From positions 1 to 38,252 of the forward strand of contig JAPLXD010000028.1 of assembly GCA_026396255.1 (NCBI GenBank): a DNA stretch of 38,252 nucleotides. The letters are read 5' to 3'. This DNA is from Candidatus Moraniibacteriota bacterium (GTDB lineage Bacteria > Patescibacteriota > Minisyncoccia > Moranbacterales > UBA11712). This document shows, piece after piece, positions 8,190-15,082 of this stretch. Position 1 is the stretch's first letter, and every line of letters begins with the position of its first letter. The notes under the pieces are model-generated. The model saw only the letters and a list, made by a program, of their open reading frames with translations. It was not told the origin of the DNA and searched no databases. Made by a program: the position numbers and the translations under genes.

Positions 8190-9173
8190 TTAATATTCAT
8201 CAGGAAACATTTCGTGGAGTTCTGTTGGAGAAAAGTCGCGGCAAAGATATTTTTTATTGGCTTGGGGCATTTTTTGAACATAATTTTTCACGCTCTCGAC
8301 GCTTATTTTATCGTCCTCTTTCGCATTTAGGGATTTTTTAATATCATCAATCAGGAAAACAAGTCCCTCTGGCAATTTTTGCTCCTTTATGAAAGTCGGC
8401 AGCTTCTCATAAACTGCATCTGTCCCCTTGTGGCTTTCTCCAGAGGCGTTAGCTGTTTCATTCAGGCAAGTCGCAAGTGAAATATTCTCCGCTTTCGGGA
8501 CTTTTTCACTGTACATATCTATCATATCCCTAATAACATCGTTAATCTGAAAAAAAGCCGAAAAAGTATGAACTTTATCCTGATTAGCCTCGATAATATT
8601 TGAATAAAAAGCATCTTTCTCCAAATTATTGTCAATTTTAGCCCCGACCACATCTGTGTACGCATTTGTGAAAGAACTCTCCCACCGCAAAAATCCGACT
8701 TCATTTCTGCCTGCTGGGAGCCAGAGATCTCCCTCCCAAAGTAGATTGAAGCTTACGCCGTAATTGTCTTCTGCTTTTGGGCCTGGATAATGAATAAATA
8801 AGCAGGCAATAGCGGCAGCATTCTCGTTCTTCTTTTTAATTTCCTCGGCCACCTTTGTTATCCCCCTATCACGGCTTGAAAGGCTCCAAATTCTGTTGAG
8901 GGGATCGATGCCGCCGAGAAAAAAGGCTGATACTCTCCAGACAATAATTATGACAATAGCACTGGCAATTAAATTCTTTGCTGATCTTTTTTTCAAAAAA
9001 ACAAAAACAAGCAAAGCAATGAAGGCAAGTATCTGTACAGAAAGTATAATTGGCGCGGCCGCGAGAAACATTATTACGGTTATGTCTATGGGAGATGCCA
9101 GAAGGTAAAGTGCCAATGGAGTGAGAGAAACTACTGTAGCAATCGCTATGGCTATTAATATGGTTGTCAACAT
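8190..9173 (-). CDS. Membrane protein of the accessory cassette, unknown
   Basis: This 327-residue protein has three N-terminal hydrophobic segments (about residues 3-26, 30-62 and 70-90) and a soluble region from about 100 to the end. The soluble part has no motif I recognise. It includes CLFIHYPGPK, a WLPAGRNEVGF stretch and a helical C-terminus with a late Cys (YLCRDFSP). The gene lies 10 nt after its upstream neighbour's stop and 12 nt before the next start, so the cassette is a tight operon. An envelope location is likely; function is unknown. Confidence 0.65.
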   Translation of the reverse strand: MLTTILIAIAIATVVSLTPLALYLLASPIDITVIMFLAAAPIILSVQILAFIALLVFVFLKKRSAKNLIASAIVIIIVWRVSAFFLGGIDPLNRIWSLSSRDRGITKVAEEIKKKNENAAAIACLFIHYPGPKAEDNYGVSFNLLWEGDLWLPAGRNEVGFLRWESSFTNAYTDVVGAKIDNNLEKDAFYSNIIEANQDKVHTFSAFFQINDVIRDMIDMYSEKVPKAENISLATCLNETANASGESHKGTDAVYEKLPTFIKEQKLPEGLVFLIDDIKKSLNAKEDDKISVESVKNYVQKMPQANKKYLCRDFSPTELHEMFPDEY

Positions 9174-9183
9174 ATTTTTTAAG

Positions 9184-9915
9184 TTAAAATTCTCGATTTC
9201 TCCTATAAATATAATACCCTAAACCGCCTCCGCCGAAAAGGAGCAAAAGGCCGATGATGAGCGGCCACCAGCCAAGATCAGAAAGCGAAATTTTACCATC
9301 CTTGTTTGATGTCGCCTGCTGTTCTGTTTCGGCTTGTTTCATCACGACCGGATCAATTTTCGGCTCCTGTTTTTTGCAATCCTGCGGACAATTTTCGCCG
9401 TCCTCCACCGGCCGATCACATTGATCGTTTTCGTTGCAGGTGGCTTTGGAGGAAAGATCAATCGTCAAAACCTTTTTCCCGGACGGGTCAAAAATGTCCG
9501 CGTATTTCCCGTTGGGAAAATAGGGAAGTTGAATAACTAGTTCTCCCTCGGGCTGATCGACACAATCGCCCTTAGGGTTCCCATCAGTATCTGTATAATC
9601 CGAGCATATAGTGATTGACAAGTTATTGGAAACGGAAAAACATCCTAAAGGATTATTTTTGAATGACAGCACACAGCCATTATAAAACTTGTTTTTCCAT
9701 TCGCTGTAGTTGTCTAGATAATGAAAATTTCCCAAGATTACATCTAAATTTTCAACACGAAAAGAGGCAGTCTTTTTGTAAATCAGAACATTGATTAGCT
9801 TATTTGTATTTTTATATACTTGATTTTGGGCGACAGAAAGAGCATCCGCCTTGCAAAAGGAAATTTTGAGAAAAATAAGAAGTAATGTCAATACAAAACC
9901 GAATCGGGTTCGCAT
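9184..9915 (-). CDS. Exported Cys-rich protein with C-terminal membrane anchor
   Basis: The 243-residue protein has an N-terminal signal peptide (MRTRFGF then a hydrophobic stretch to about residue 22) and an external domain with several cysteines. A compact Cys motif of the type CNENDQC...DGENCPQDC lies near residues 158-180, a pattern common in secreted CPR and archaeal proteins. One TM helix (about 214-235) precedes a basic RRNREF tail, so the protein should be anchored with its C-terminus inside. There is no LPXTG motif. It is 13 nt downstream of the M64-like gene in the same operon. Function unknown; a surface or pilus-associated role is inferred from context. Confidence 0.65.
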   Translation of the reverse strand: MRTRFGFVLTLLLIFLKISFCKADALSVAQNQVYKNTNKLINVLIYKKTASFRVENLDVILGNFHYLDNYSEWKNKFYNGCVLSFKNNPLGCFSVSNNLSITICSDYTDTDGNPKGDCVDQPEGELVIQLPYFPNGKYADIFDPSGKKVLTIDLSSKATCNENDQCDRPVEDGENCPQDCKKQEPKIDPVVMKQAETEQQATSNKDGKISLSDLGWWPLIIGLLLLFGGGGLGYYIYRRNREF

Positions 9916-9928
9916 GATTTCTGTAATA

Positions 9929-10672
9929 CTATTTAACGGAGCACTGAGCCGACAATTCCTCGGCCCACTCCGGGGGACCAGGGGAATTATACTTCGCAGT
10001 AAAATCTATTATTTTTCTGTTTACGGGTCCAAAATCTCCCCCTCCTGTTCTTGTGTTTCTCATAATGCTGTTTTGCGTGGATCTATAATATTTTTGCGTG
10101 TAGCCACATCCCAGCTTTGCGTCGGCCATATTTCCCCATTTGGTTTCGTACTTCACGTTGTTCCAAATCAAACCTGGTTGCGAAATAACCTTGACTTTGT
10201 CTTTGCTTGTGCAATTGAGATGGGGAGCTGAATAATTAGCTATGTCCTTGTCGCATTCCTCATACTCGTCGTCTAATTGCGCAAATGAATGGCCGATTTG
10301 TTCATGAGCAAATAGTGTTGGGCGGATATCCTGGAGTGAATAAAATGCGCGTCCCCGAAAGATTGCTTTAGCGCGCATTTTATTTTTGCAAATATGCCCA
10401 TAACTTACGAATGGTGCCTTGGGGCACGAAGGATCTTGAAAACTCTCATTATCGGCTACTAAAAGCGACCAGTAAACTGCGAAATTTTTCTCCCCTTCCG
10501 GAGCGTATTTTATATCCTTAGCCATCTCCTTCGCCGCGGAATAAAATTTATCCCATTCAGACTTATCCTGTTTATCCCAACGCTCCATCGGAACACTAAC
10601 ATAACTTAACGTTCCGTCTTTTTCCTTGATAGTTTTCAAAGAATGCAAAAATTTCAAAATAAAGAACAACAA
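9929..10672 (-). CDS. M64-like metalloprotease with altered zinc motif
   Basis: The C-terminal half matches the IgA-peptidase M64 pattern: an HExGHSFxxLxDEY region, a later GCGYTQKYYRSTQNSIMR segment resembling a Met-turn, and a final FGPVNRKI. Here the metal motif reads HEQIGHSFAQLDDEY at about residues 123-137. Canonical HEXXH has two residues between Glu and the second His; this protein has three, as if one codon (CAA) were inserted into HEIGH. Catalysis is therefore doubtful. The start codon is uncertain: there is no ATG, and the frame can open at TTG 10672 or slightly upstream, with a hydrophobic N-terminus (LLFFILKFL) that could be a signal anchor. The M64 N-terminal part looks short. 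It follows the pilin-like gene by 18 nt. Confidence 0.7.
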   Translation of the reverse strand: MLFFILKFLHSLKTIKEKDGTLSYVSVPMERWDKQDKSEWDKFYSAAKEMAKDIKYAPEGEKNFAVYWSLLVADNESFQDPSCPKAPFVSYGHICKNKMRAKAIFRGRAFYSLQDIRPTLFAHEQIGHSFAQLDDEYEECDKDIANYSAPHLNCTSKDKVKVISQPGLIWNNVKYETKWGNMADAKLGCGYTQKYYRSTQNSIMRNTRTGGGDFGPVNRKIIDFTAKYNSPGPPEWAEELSAQCSVK

Positions 10673-10690
10673 AAAATATATGATATAGTT

Positions 10691-11635
10691 TTAAAAGCAC
10701 AACAAACAACTATTCAAAAAGCAAAAATTGGTATGACAGCCTTCGCAGTTTGGCTCGGCATGGGCTTTCGGGATCAAAAAATTATCAAATCGCATGGAAA
10801 ATTTGTCGGTTGCTCCAGCACCCGCAGCCGTATTCGGACACGAATTAATATAAACCTTTGCCTGATTGGAATTTTTTTCCTGATATTTTGCTTCGACATA
10901 CGGAACGCTTTCGGAAGATGATCCGAGAGAGGTCGTTACGGCTTGCACGAGACCTTTCGCCACTTTGATCTGTGTTTCATCGCTCGCTTTCCATTCGACC
11001 TTGTCTGTGATATCCTCCTCGCTGGTTGTTCCGTCGCAAGAGTATTTTCCGATGGCTTTGAGTTGCTTCGTTTTTCCCTTTTCATCTTCGGATAAAGTGT
11101 CGAGGGCGACAAAAAAGCCGGATCCGCTGTCTTTGAGAGTTTCTTTTTGCTCGGCACACTGGATTGTCACCGACTGCAGAATTTTATTTTTCGCGTCACA
11201 TTCTCCGCCATTGCTGTTTGTTGAACATTCAAACTCATACCATTTTCCTCCCATAGGGTGCTTATAACCGACTATATTCATCACGGAATTAATGATTAGC
11301 CAACAAGACATCGCCAGCACGAATCCCTTGAGCGAACTTTGAAAAGCTTGTTTGGCAAAATTGAGAGCTTTGGGAAATACCCCGGAAACAATATATATCA
11401 TTCCGGAAATAGTGATCCCTAAAAGAAAAGCGACTATGAGAAGCGAGCCCGTCAGCCACTTGAAAATATTTGAAATTCCAATTAGCAAATAACAAAGGTT
11501 GCAGTCGTCCCTGCAAGGAACAAGACCGGCGGCGCAAGAAGATCGAGAGAAAAAATAAAAAATAGTGAAAATAAATGCAATAACTGCGATTGATATGATT
11601 TTTGTTTTAGGCTTCATTTTTGTGATTTTTTCCAT
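10691..11635 (-). CDS. T4SS-pilin-family membrane protein with Ig-like domain
   Basis: The first part fits the CPR T4SS_pilin family: a signal/TM segment (about residues 12-30), the Cys signature GLVPCRDDCNLCYLL (about 37-51), two hydrophobic helices, and a conserved CWLIINSVMNIVGY end near 115-125. A domain of about 110 residues follows with LKAIGKYSCDGT...ITDKVEW, resembling bacterial Ig-like (Big) folds. The C-terminus has a second hydrophobic/Cys stretch after PKAHAEP. This is the first gene of the minus-strand cassette, and its leader contains a nested hairpin (11703-11749). The likely role is surface filament or secretion-related, by family only. ATG 11635 is used; a second ATG lies at 11617. 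Confidence 0.7.
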   Translation of the reverse strand: MEKITKMKPKTKIISIAVIAFIFTIFYFFSRSSCAAGLVPCRDDCNLCYLLIGISNIFKWLTGSLLIVAFLLGITISGMIYIVSGVFPKALNFAKQAFQSSLKGFVLAMSCWLIINSVMNIVGYKHPMGGKWYEFECSTNSNGGECDAKNKILQSVTIQCAEQKETLKDSGSGFFVALDTLSEDEKGKTKQLKAIGKYSCDGTTSEEDITDKVEWKASDETQIKVAKGLVQAVTTSLGSSSESVPYVEAKYQEKNSNQAKVYINSCPNTAAGAGATDKFSMRFDNFLIPKAHAEPNCEGCHTNFCFLNSCLLCF

Positions 11636-11702
11636 ACAAAAAGGGTCCCGCGAACCAGCGACAATCCTTTCGAACTGCCCGATGAACCTTTCGGAGCATC
11701 GA

Positions 11703-11749
11703 CCTAGATGAATAAGTGCCGGTCACGAGACCGTTTATATTCATCTAGG
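11703..11749 (-). promoter_or_regulatory. Nested hairpin in the cassette leader
   Basis: Perfect 12-bp outer arms (11703-11714 and 11738-11749) enclose an inner 5-bp stem (CGGTC/GACCG). It lies about 70 nt upstream of the first cassette gene. It could be an operator or an RNA leader element. No convincing -35/-10 pair was found nearby. Confidence 0.5.
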
Positions 11750-11920
11750 ATTTATATATTGCGCCATATTCCAAATATATTGGAACTTAGGCTATATTTT
11801 TCTGCTTTTATATTATCCCAATAAAAGTCGAAGGTCAAACAATAAAAGGGGAGTTTTGCGTTGCCTGCGTCGGGTGGGAGGGACAAAGGCAACTTTCCTT
11901 TTCGAGATATATTTCTTTTA

Positions 11921-12057
11921 GCTTCCGCCTCCGATTTCATCGGAGTTCAAAACCGAAAAATTTTCCACTCTTTTTTGAAGGGGCGCGCGATTTTTTTTAA
12001 ACAATTGAAGGAAAATTTTCCGGTTTTTGAAAGTCAGCCTTCGGCTGGTGCGGAAGC
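11921..12057. mobile_element. MITE-like repeat, right copy (137 bp)
   Basis: This is the inverted copy of 6299-6433, identical apart from a CC insertion, with the same GCTTCCGC/GCGGAAGC ends. Homology continues to 12061. At 12063 the second inverted repeat, the recombinase-flanking one, begins, so two repeat systems are joined within 2 bp. Confidence 0.75.
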
Positions 12058-12062
12058 AGAGG

Positions 12063-12198
12063 CACCAGAATCATACTTTCCGTTTTTTCAGAAGCGTTTT
12101 TATGGGCGGCGTTTATCGCCGCCCAAGGCGTTTGGGGCTTTTGTTTGGGATTTTTCGGCTTCGGTTCAAAAACTTTTTTGGCGGACAAAGTGAGGTTC
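12063..12198. repeat. Perfect 136-bp inverted repeat, left arm
   Basis: The reverse complement of 13711-13846 matched at every base I compared (136/136). The two arms bracket the serine recombinase gene and about 1.5 kb of DNA. The right arm ends in the tRNA-Val acceptor end. Confidence 0.85.
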
Positions 12199-12266
12199 TC
12201 CTCACGCGCGATTTTCAAAGAAATTCTGTCTCGGATTTGCTTTGCCCAAAAGAACAAAAAGGATTT

Positions 12267-12294
12267 TTGCGCTTTGTGAATGTTGTGATATACT
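12267..12294 (+). promoter_or_regulatory. Probable recombinase promoter
   Basis: TTGCGC (12267-12272), a 16-bp spacer and TATACT (12289-12294). The predicted start is about 12301, which is exactly the first base of the long hairpin 12301-12372. Confidence 0.5.
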
Positions 12295-12300
12295 AACTTT

Positions 12301-12372
12301 GCAGACAAATTATCAAAACGATTTTTTTAATGGCCGTCTCGGAAACATTCCAAATCGTTTTGGTTTGTCTGC
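12301..12372 (+). promoter_or_regulatory. Long leader hairpin of the recombinase gene
   Basis: The ends GCAGACAAA (12301-12309) and TTTGTCTGC (12364-12372) pair, and AAAACGATTT pairs with AAATCGTTTT further in, making a nearly continuous stem of about 21 bp. It occupies the predicted 5' end of the recombinase transcript, 42 nt before the ATG. It could be a translation or transcription control element, or part of a recombination site. Confidence 0.55.
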
Positions 12373-12413
12373 ACCGGGGCGGCCTTTTGAGTTTTAATAA
12401 TTTTTATAACACT

Positions 12414-13906
12414 ATGCAAAAATTCTTTTTGTATGCCCGCAAGTCAACAGATGTAGAAGATAAACAGGTTTTGAGTATTGAAGCCCAGATAACAGAATTG
12501 CGCGAGTTCGCCAAACGAGAAAACCTTGATGTGGTTGAAGAATTTATCGAAAAGCAATCGGCGAAAATTCCGGGTCGCTCGATTTTCAATTCCATGTTAG
12601 AGAAAATCGAGAAAGGCGAGGTTAGCGGAATAATTTCATGGCACCCGGATCGTTTGGCGCGCAATTCTGTTGACGGAGGAAAAATCATTTACCTTTTGGA
12701 TTGCGGGCATTTGGAAATGTTGAAATTTCCTCAATTCTGGTTTGAGCCAACACCGCAGGGAAAATTCATGCTCAATATCGCTTTTGGGCAAAGCAAATAC
12801 TATGTTGATAGTTTATCCGAGAATACCAAACGAGGTTTGCGCCAAAAAGTCCGGCGCGGAGAATATCCCACACTTGCTCCTATGGGATACATCAATGATT
12901 CACGAACAAAGATGGTTATTGTGGACAAAAAGAAATCAGCTGTTATCTGCAAAGCGTTTGAATTGTATGCGGAAAATAATTCCCGCCTTGAAGATATTTC
13001 TGACTTTTTGGCGCAAAACGGAATTGTGTCAAAGAAAGGTAACAGACTTCACCGAGACAGAATTTCTTATCTTTTATCCAATCCTTTTTATATCGGTCTT
13101 TTTCGTTATTCAGGGGAAATTCATGAGGGAAAACACCAGCCAGTCATTTCAAATAAAATTTTTGATAAAGTTCAGGAAGTTTTGAAACAAAGAGGAAAAC
13201 CCAGATAATAACCGCCGAAACACAAAAAGGACACATCTATTATCGCTGTTCGAGAAAATCGAAAACCGCAAAATGCGCCGAGCCGTATATCCGCGAAGAA
13301 AATCTGGATGAGCAAGTATCAAAACTTCTCCAAAAATTTTCTTTGAAAAAAGATTGGGCAGAACAATTATTGAAAATACTTGAAAAAGACAAGAAAGAAA
13401 CCGCCCAATCTTCAAACGCTTTTGTTCAAGAGTCGCAGAAAAGAATTGATGATATAAAAATCAAGCTTCAAAGATTGCTGGACGGATATTTGGATCAAGA
13501 CATTGAGAGAGAAGTTTATCGCGAAGAAAAAGCAAAATTTCTTTTAGAAAAGAAAACGCTGGAAGAAAAAATATCAGATCTTGAACAAAAGCGGACTGGC
13601 TGGGTCGAACCGATGAAAAAATGGATAAAAGAGGCAGAAAACCTGCCTAAAATCGCGCGGGAGAGCAACTTTTTCGAGAAAACGGTTGCTTGCCGAAATA
13701 TATTCGGCTCGAACCTCACTTTGTCCGCCAAAAAAGTTTTTGAACCGAAGCCGAAAAATCCCAAACAAAAGCCCCAAACGCCTTGGGCGGCGATAAACGC
13801 CGCCCATAAAAACGCTTCTGAAAAAACGGAAAGTATGATTCTGGTGGGCAATACAGGAATCGAACCTGTGACCTCTTCCATGTCAAGGAAGCGCTCTAAC
13901 CACTGA
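12414..13906 (+). pseudogene. Serine recombinase (resolvase/invertase type), frameshifted
   Basis: The N-terminal catalytic domain is intact from ATG 12414: FLYARKSTD (nucleophile Ser about residue 10) and ISWHPDRLARN. The recombinase domain follows, ending VQEVLKQRGKPR and TAA at 13206-13208. Translation then continues in another frame from 13208 with ITAETQKGHIYYRC, a Cys-containing SKTAKCAEPYIREENLDEQ stretch and a long coiled coil to 13846. In this family a Zn-ribbon opening (a hydrophobic strand and a CxxC) sits between those two points, so roughly 20-25 codons appear deleted with a frame change. The 3' end runs antisense through tRNA-Val. It is probably inactive. Upstream are a promoter and a long leader hairpin; both sides carry the 136-bp inverted repeat. 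Confidence 0.8.
13711..13846. repeat. Perfect 136-bp inverted repeat, right arm
   Basis: This arm covers the last codons of the recombinase coding region and the terminal CCA plus discriminator region of tRNA-Val. Identity to the left arm stops at the tRNA acceptor stem, so the boundary coincides with a tRNA 3' end, a common integration site. Confidence 0.85.
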
Positions 13907-13917
13907 GCCAATTGCCC
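13842..13917 (-). tRNA. tRNA-Val (anticodon GAC)
   Basis: The minus strand folds as a cloverleaf. The 7-bp acceptor GGGCAAT/ATTGCCC is followed by a D-arm GCTC...GAGC and an anticodon stem CTTCC/GGAAG with the loop TTGACAT, giving GAC. The T-arm is ACAGG-TTCGATT-CCTGT. The 3' ACCA is encoded in the DNA. The 3' end lies against the recombinase 3' end. Confidence 0.92.
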
Positions 13918-13923
13918 GCACTT

Positions 13924-13996
13924 TGGGACCGATAGGATTCGAACCTATGACCAATTGGTTATGAGCCAATCGCTCTAACCGCTGAGCTACGGTCCC
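13924..13996 (-). tRNA. tRNA with CAT anticodon (Met or TilS-modified Ile)
   Basis: The cloverleaf has acceptor GGGACCG/CGGTCCC, anticodon stem ATTGG/CCAAT with loop CTCATAA, and T-arm ATAGG-TTCGAAT-CCTAT. CCA is not encoded. It lacks the three G-C pairs typical of initiator tRNA, so it is elongator Met or Ile(CAT). The variable segment TGGTC resembles that of bacterial Ile(CAT), and tilS is nearby, but sequence alone does not decide. It is co-transcribed with tRNA-Val. Confidence 0.88.
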
Positions 13997-14080
13997 GTCG
14001 GCACTTCGTGTCTCCTTCAAACCCCTCAGTTTGAATAATTCCGCCACGGGAAAACTTCCGTTTTCCCGACCCCTTTCCCA

Positions 14081-14109
14081 ATCCTAAAGAAATATGTTGA
14101 TATAGTCAA
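14081..14109 (-). promoter_or_regulatory. Promoter of the two-tRNA unit
   Basis: On the minus strand: TTGACT (14109-14104), a 17-bp spacer and TAGGAT (14086-14081). It lies about 85 nt upstream of the CAT-anticodon tRNA. A hairpin GGGAAAAC/GTTTTCCC (about 14048-14067) lies in the leader. Confidence 0.55.
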
Positions 14110-14202
14110 TGACAGCTTTGAGCTTTATAGAACGTATACAAGCAATGGACATAAATACTGTTAAATGATAAATTATCGATAATAATGCATTTGATACTCT
14201 CT

Positions 14203-14496
14203 ATGGCCGAAGAAAAAAAAGATGAAAAAAAACTGACCAAAGCCGAGGAGCAAAAGCTCCATGTGTATTTTGTCGACAAAGTTATCACGCTGATGACCGG
14301 CGCAATGGGATTGGTGGCGGCTCTCGCCTGGAACGATACTATGCGCACGCTTTTCCAGCGTGTTTTTGGCACCCAAGGCAATGGAGATCTGACCGCCATG
14401 TTCATCTATGCCAGCATTGTCACCGCCGCGGTTGTCATTGTGACCTACCGTCTCACTCGATTTTCAGAAAGGATGAAAAAGAAAAATGATAAATAA
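14203..14496 (+). CDS. DUF5654 family membrane protein
   Basis: This 97-residue protein has a Lys/Glu-rich N-terminus, then two TM helices (about residues 27-45 and 66-84) with the family-like motif LVAALAWNDTMRTLF between them. The C-terminus is basic. DUF5654 is a small family frequent in CPR bacteria and archaea, of unknown function. ATG 14203 is preferred over 14185, since MAEEKKDEK is the usual opening of the family. It is followed directly by a palindromic repeat and the DUF559 gene. Confidence 0.75.
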   Translation: MAEEKKDEKKLTKAEEQKLHVYFVDKVITLMTGAMGLVAALAWNDTMRTLFQRVFGTQGNGDLTAMFIYASIVTAAVVIVTYRLTRFSERMKKKNDK

Positions 14497-14502
14497 GTCT
14501 CC

Positions 14503-14541
14503 CTCTCCTTTATAAGGAGAGGGCTGGGGTGAGGTGAAAAA
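14503..14541. repeat. Flanking repeat left of DUF559 gene
   Basis: A palindrome (CTCTCC-TTTATAA-GGAGAG) is followed by a GGGGTGAGGTGAAAAA tail. The same palindrome and tail recur in direct orientation at about 14978-15016 on the other side of the DUF559 gene. The GAGGTG in the tail sits 6 nt before the preferred ATG and can serve as its Shine-Dalgarno sequence. Confidence 0.65.
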
Positions 14542-14542
14542 G

Positions 14543-14956
14543 ATGATAATGACAAAATTATTCAATCAGTCAGCTCAAAAACAAAAACGAAGGGACTTGC
14601 GGAAAGAGATGACATCGGCCGAGGGAATCGTTTGGTCGCAAATCAGAAATCATCAAATTGACCACAAATTCAGAAGACAATTTTCAATCGGCGCATACGT
14701 GGCCGATTTTTATTGTTCAGAATTGAAGTTGGTGATCGAAATCGATGGAGGACAGCATTTCGAAGATGAAGCGATTGATTATGACAAAGCGAGAACAAAA
14801 TATTTTAATGATCTTGGGATCACTGTTGCGAGATACACGAATGCGGATGTGAAAAGGAATTTGATTTCAGTTATGGATGATTTGTTACGACAGTGTAAAA
14901 CAATAAAAAATATTCAAGTTTCTAAATCCACCCCACCCCGACCCTCCCCTTGTTAA
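14543..14956 (+). CDS. DUF559 endonuclease-like protein
   Basis: DUF559 proteins have a Vsr/restriction-endonuclease-like PD-(D/E)XK fold. The 137-residue product shows the family order: LRKEMTSAEGIVWSQIRN, FRRQFSIGAYVADFYC, LVIEIDGGQHF and a final RYTNADVKRN. The acidic residues of ADFYC...IEIDG are the likely active-site positions. The start is ATG 14543 (GTG 14534 and ATG 14549 are also in frame); the upstream repeat supplies its ribosome binding site. The last residues (STPPRPSPC) are translated from the downstream repeat. The gene sits between direct copies of that repeat, suggesting a small mobile cassette. Confidence 0.82.
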   Translation: MIMTKLFNQSAQKQKRRDLRKEMTSAEGIVWSQIRNHQIDHKFRRQFSIGAYVADFYCSELKLVIEIDGGQHFEDEAIDYDKARTKYFNDLGITVARYTNADVKRNLISVMDDLLRQCKTIKNIQVSKSTPPRPSPC

Positions 14957-15016
14957 GGGGAGGGAGATCGCCGTTCTCTCCTTTAATAGGGAGAGGATTG
15001 AGGTGAGGTGAAAAAA
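14935..15016. repeat. Flanking repeats right of DUF559 gene
   Basis: Two related palindromes lie side by side: CCTCCCC-TTGTTAA-GGGGAGG (near 14942-14962) and CTCTCC-TTTAATA-GGGAGAG (near 14977-14996), the latter followed by a GAGGTGAGGTGAAAAA tail. The second is a direct repeat of 14503-14541. Confidence 0.65.
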
Positions 15017-15048
15017 TAAAAAACCCAACCGCCGAAAGGGAAGGTTGG
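15010..15048 (-). terminator. Terminator of the metallopeptidase gene
   Basis: On the minus strand CCAACC (15048-15043) pairs with GGTTGG (15030-15025), followed by a T-rich run (A-rich 15010-15022 on the plus strand). It lies 35 nt after the stop of the gene at 15083. Confidence 0.65.
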
Positions 15049-15082
15049 AAAAATGGTTTTCGAAATCAGATAATAAAAAATT

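Larger units (their letters stand above)
12063..12308 (-). pseudogene. Inverted fragment of a serine recombinase C-terminus
   Basis: Read on the minus strand, 12198-12063 encodes the same residues as the C-terminal tail of the recombinase at 13711-13846 (LTLSAKKVFEPKPKNPK and onward), with identical DNA over 136 bp. Just before it, ISLKIAREEN resembles the recombinase's LPKIARESN, with about 17 residues missing in between. The rest up to 12308 is not clearly homologous. It has no start domain and is a remnant of a second recombinase copy. Its end retains CACCA, matching the 3' end of the tRNA-Val gene. Confidence 0.65.

Noticed and set aside
13847-13906. C-terminal residues of the recombinase frame (GNTGIEPVTSS)
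   Set aside because: This is the antisense reading of tRNA-Val, a common artefact, not a protein domain.
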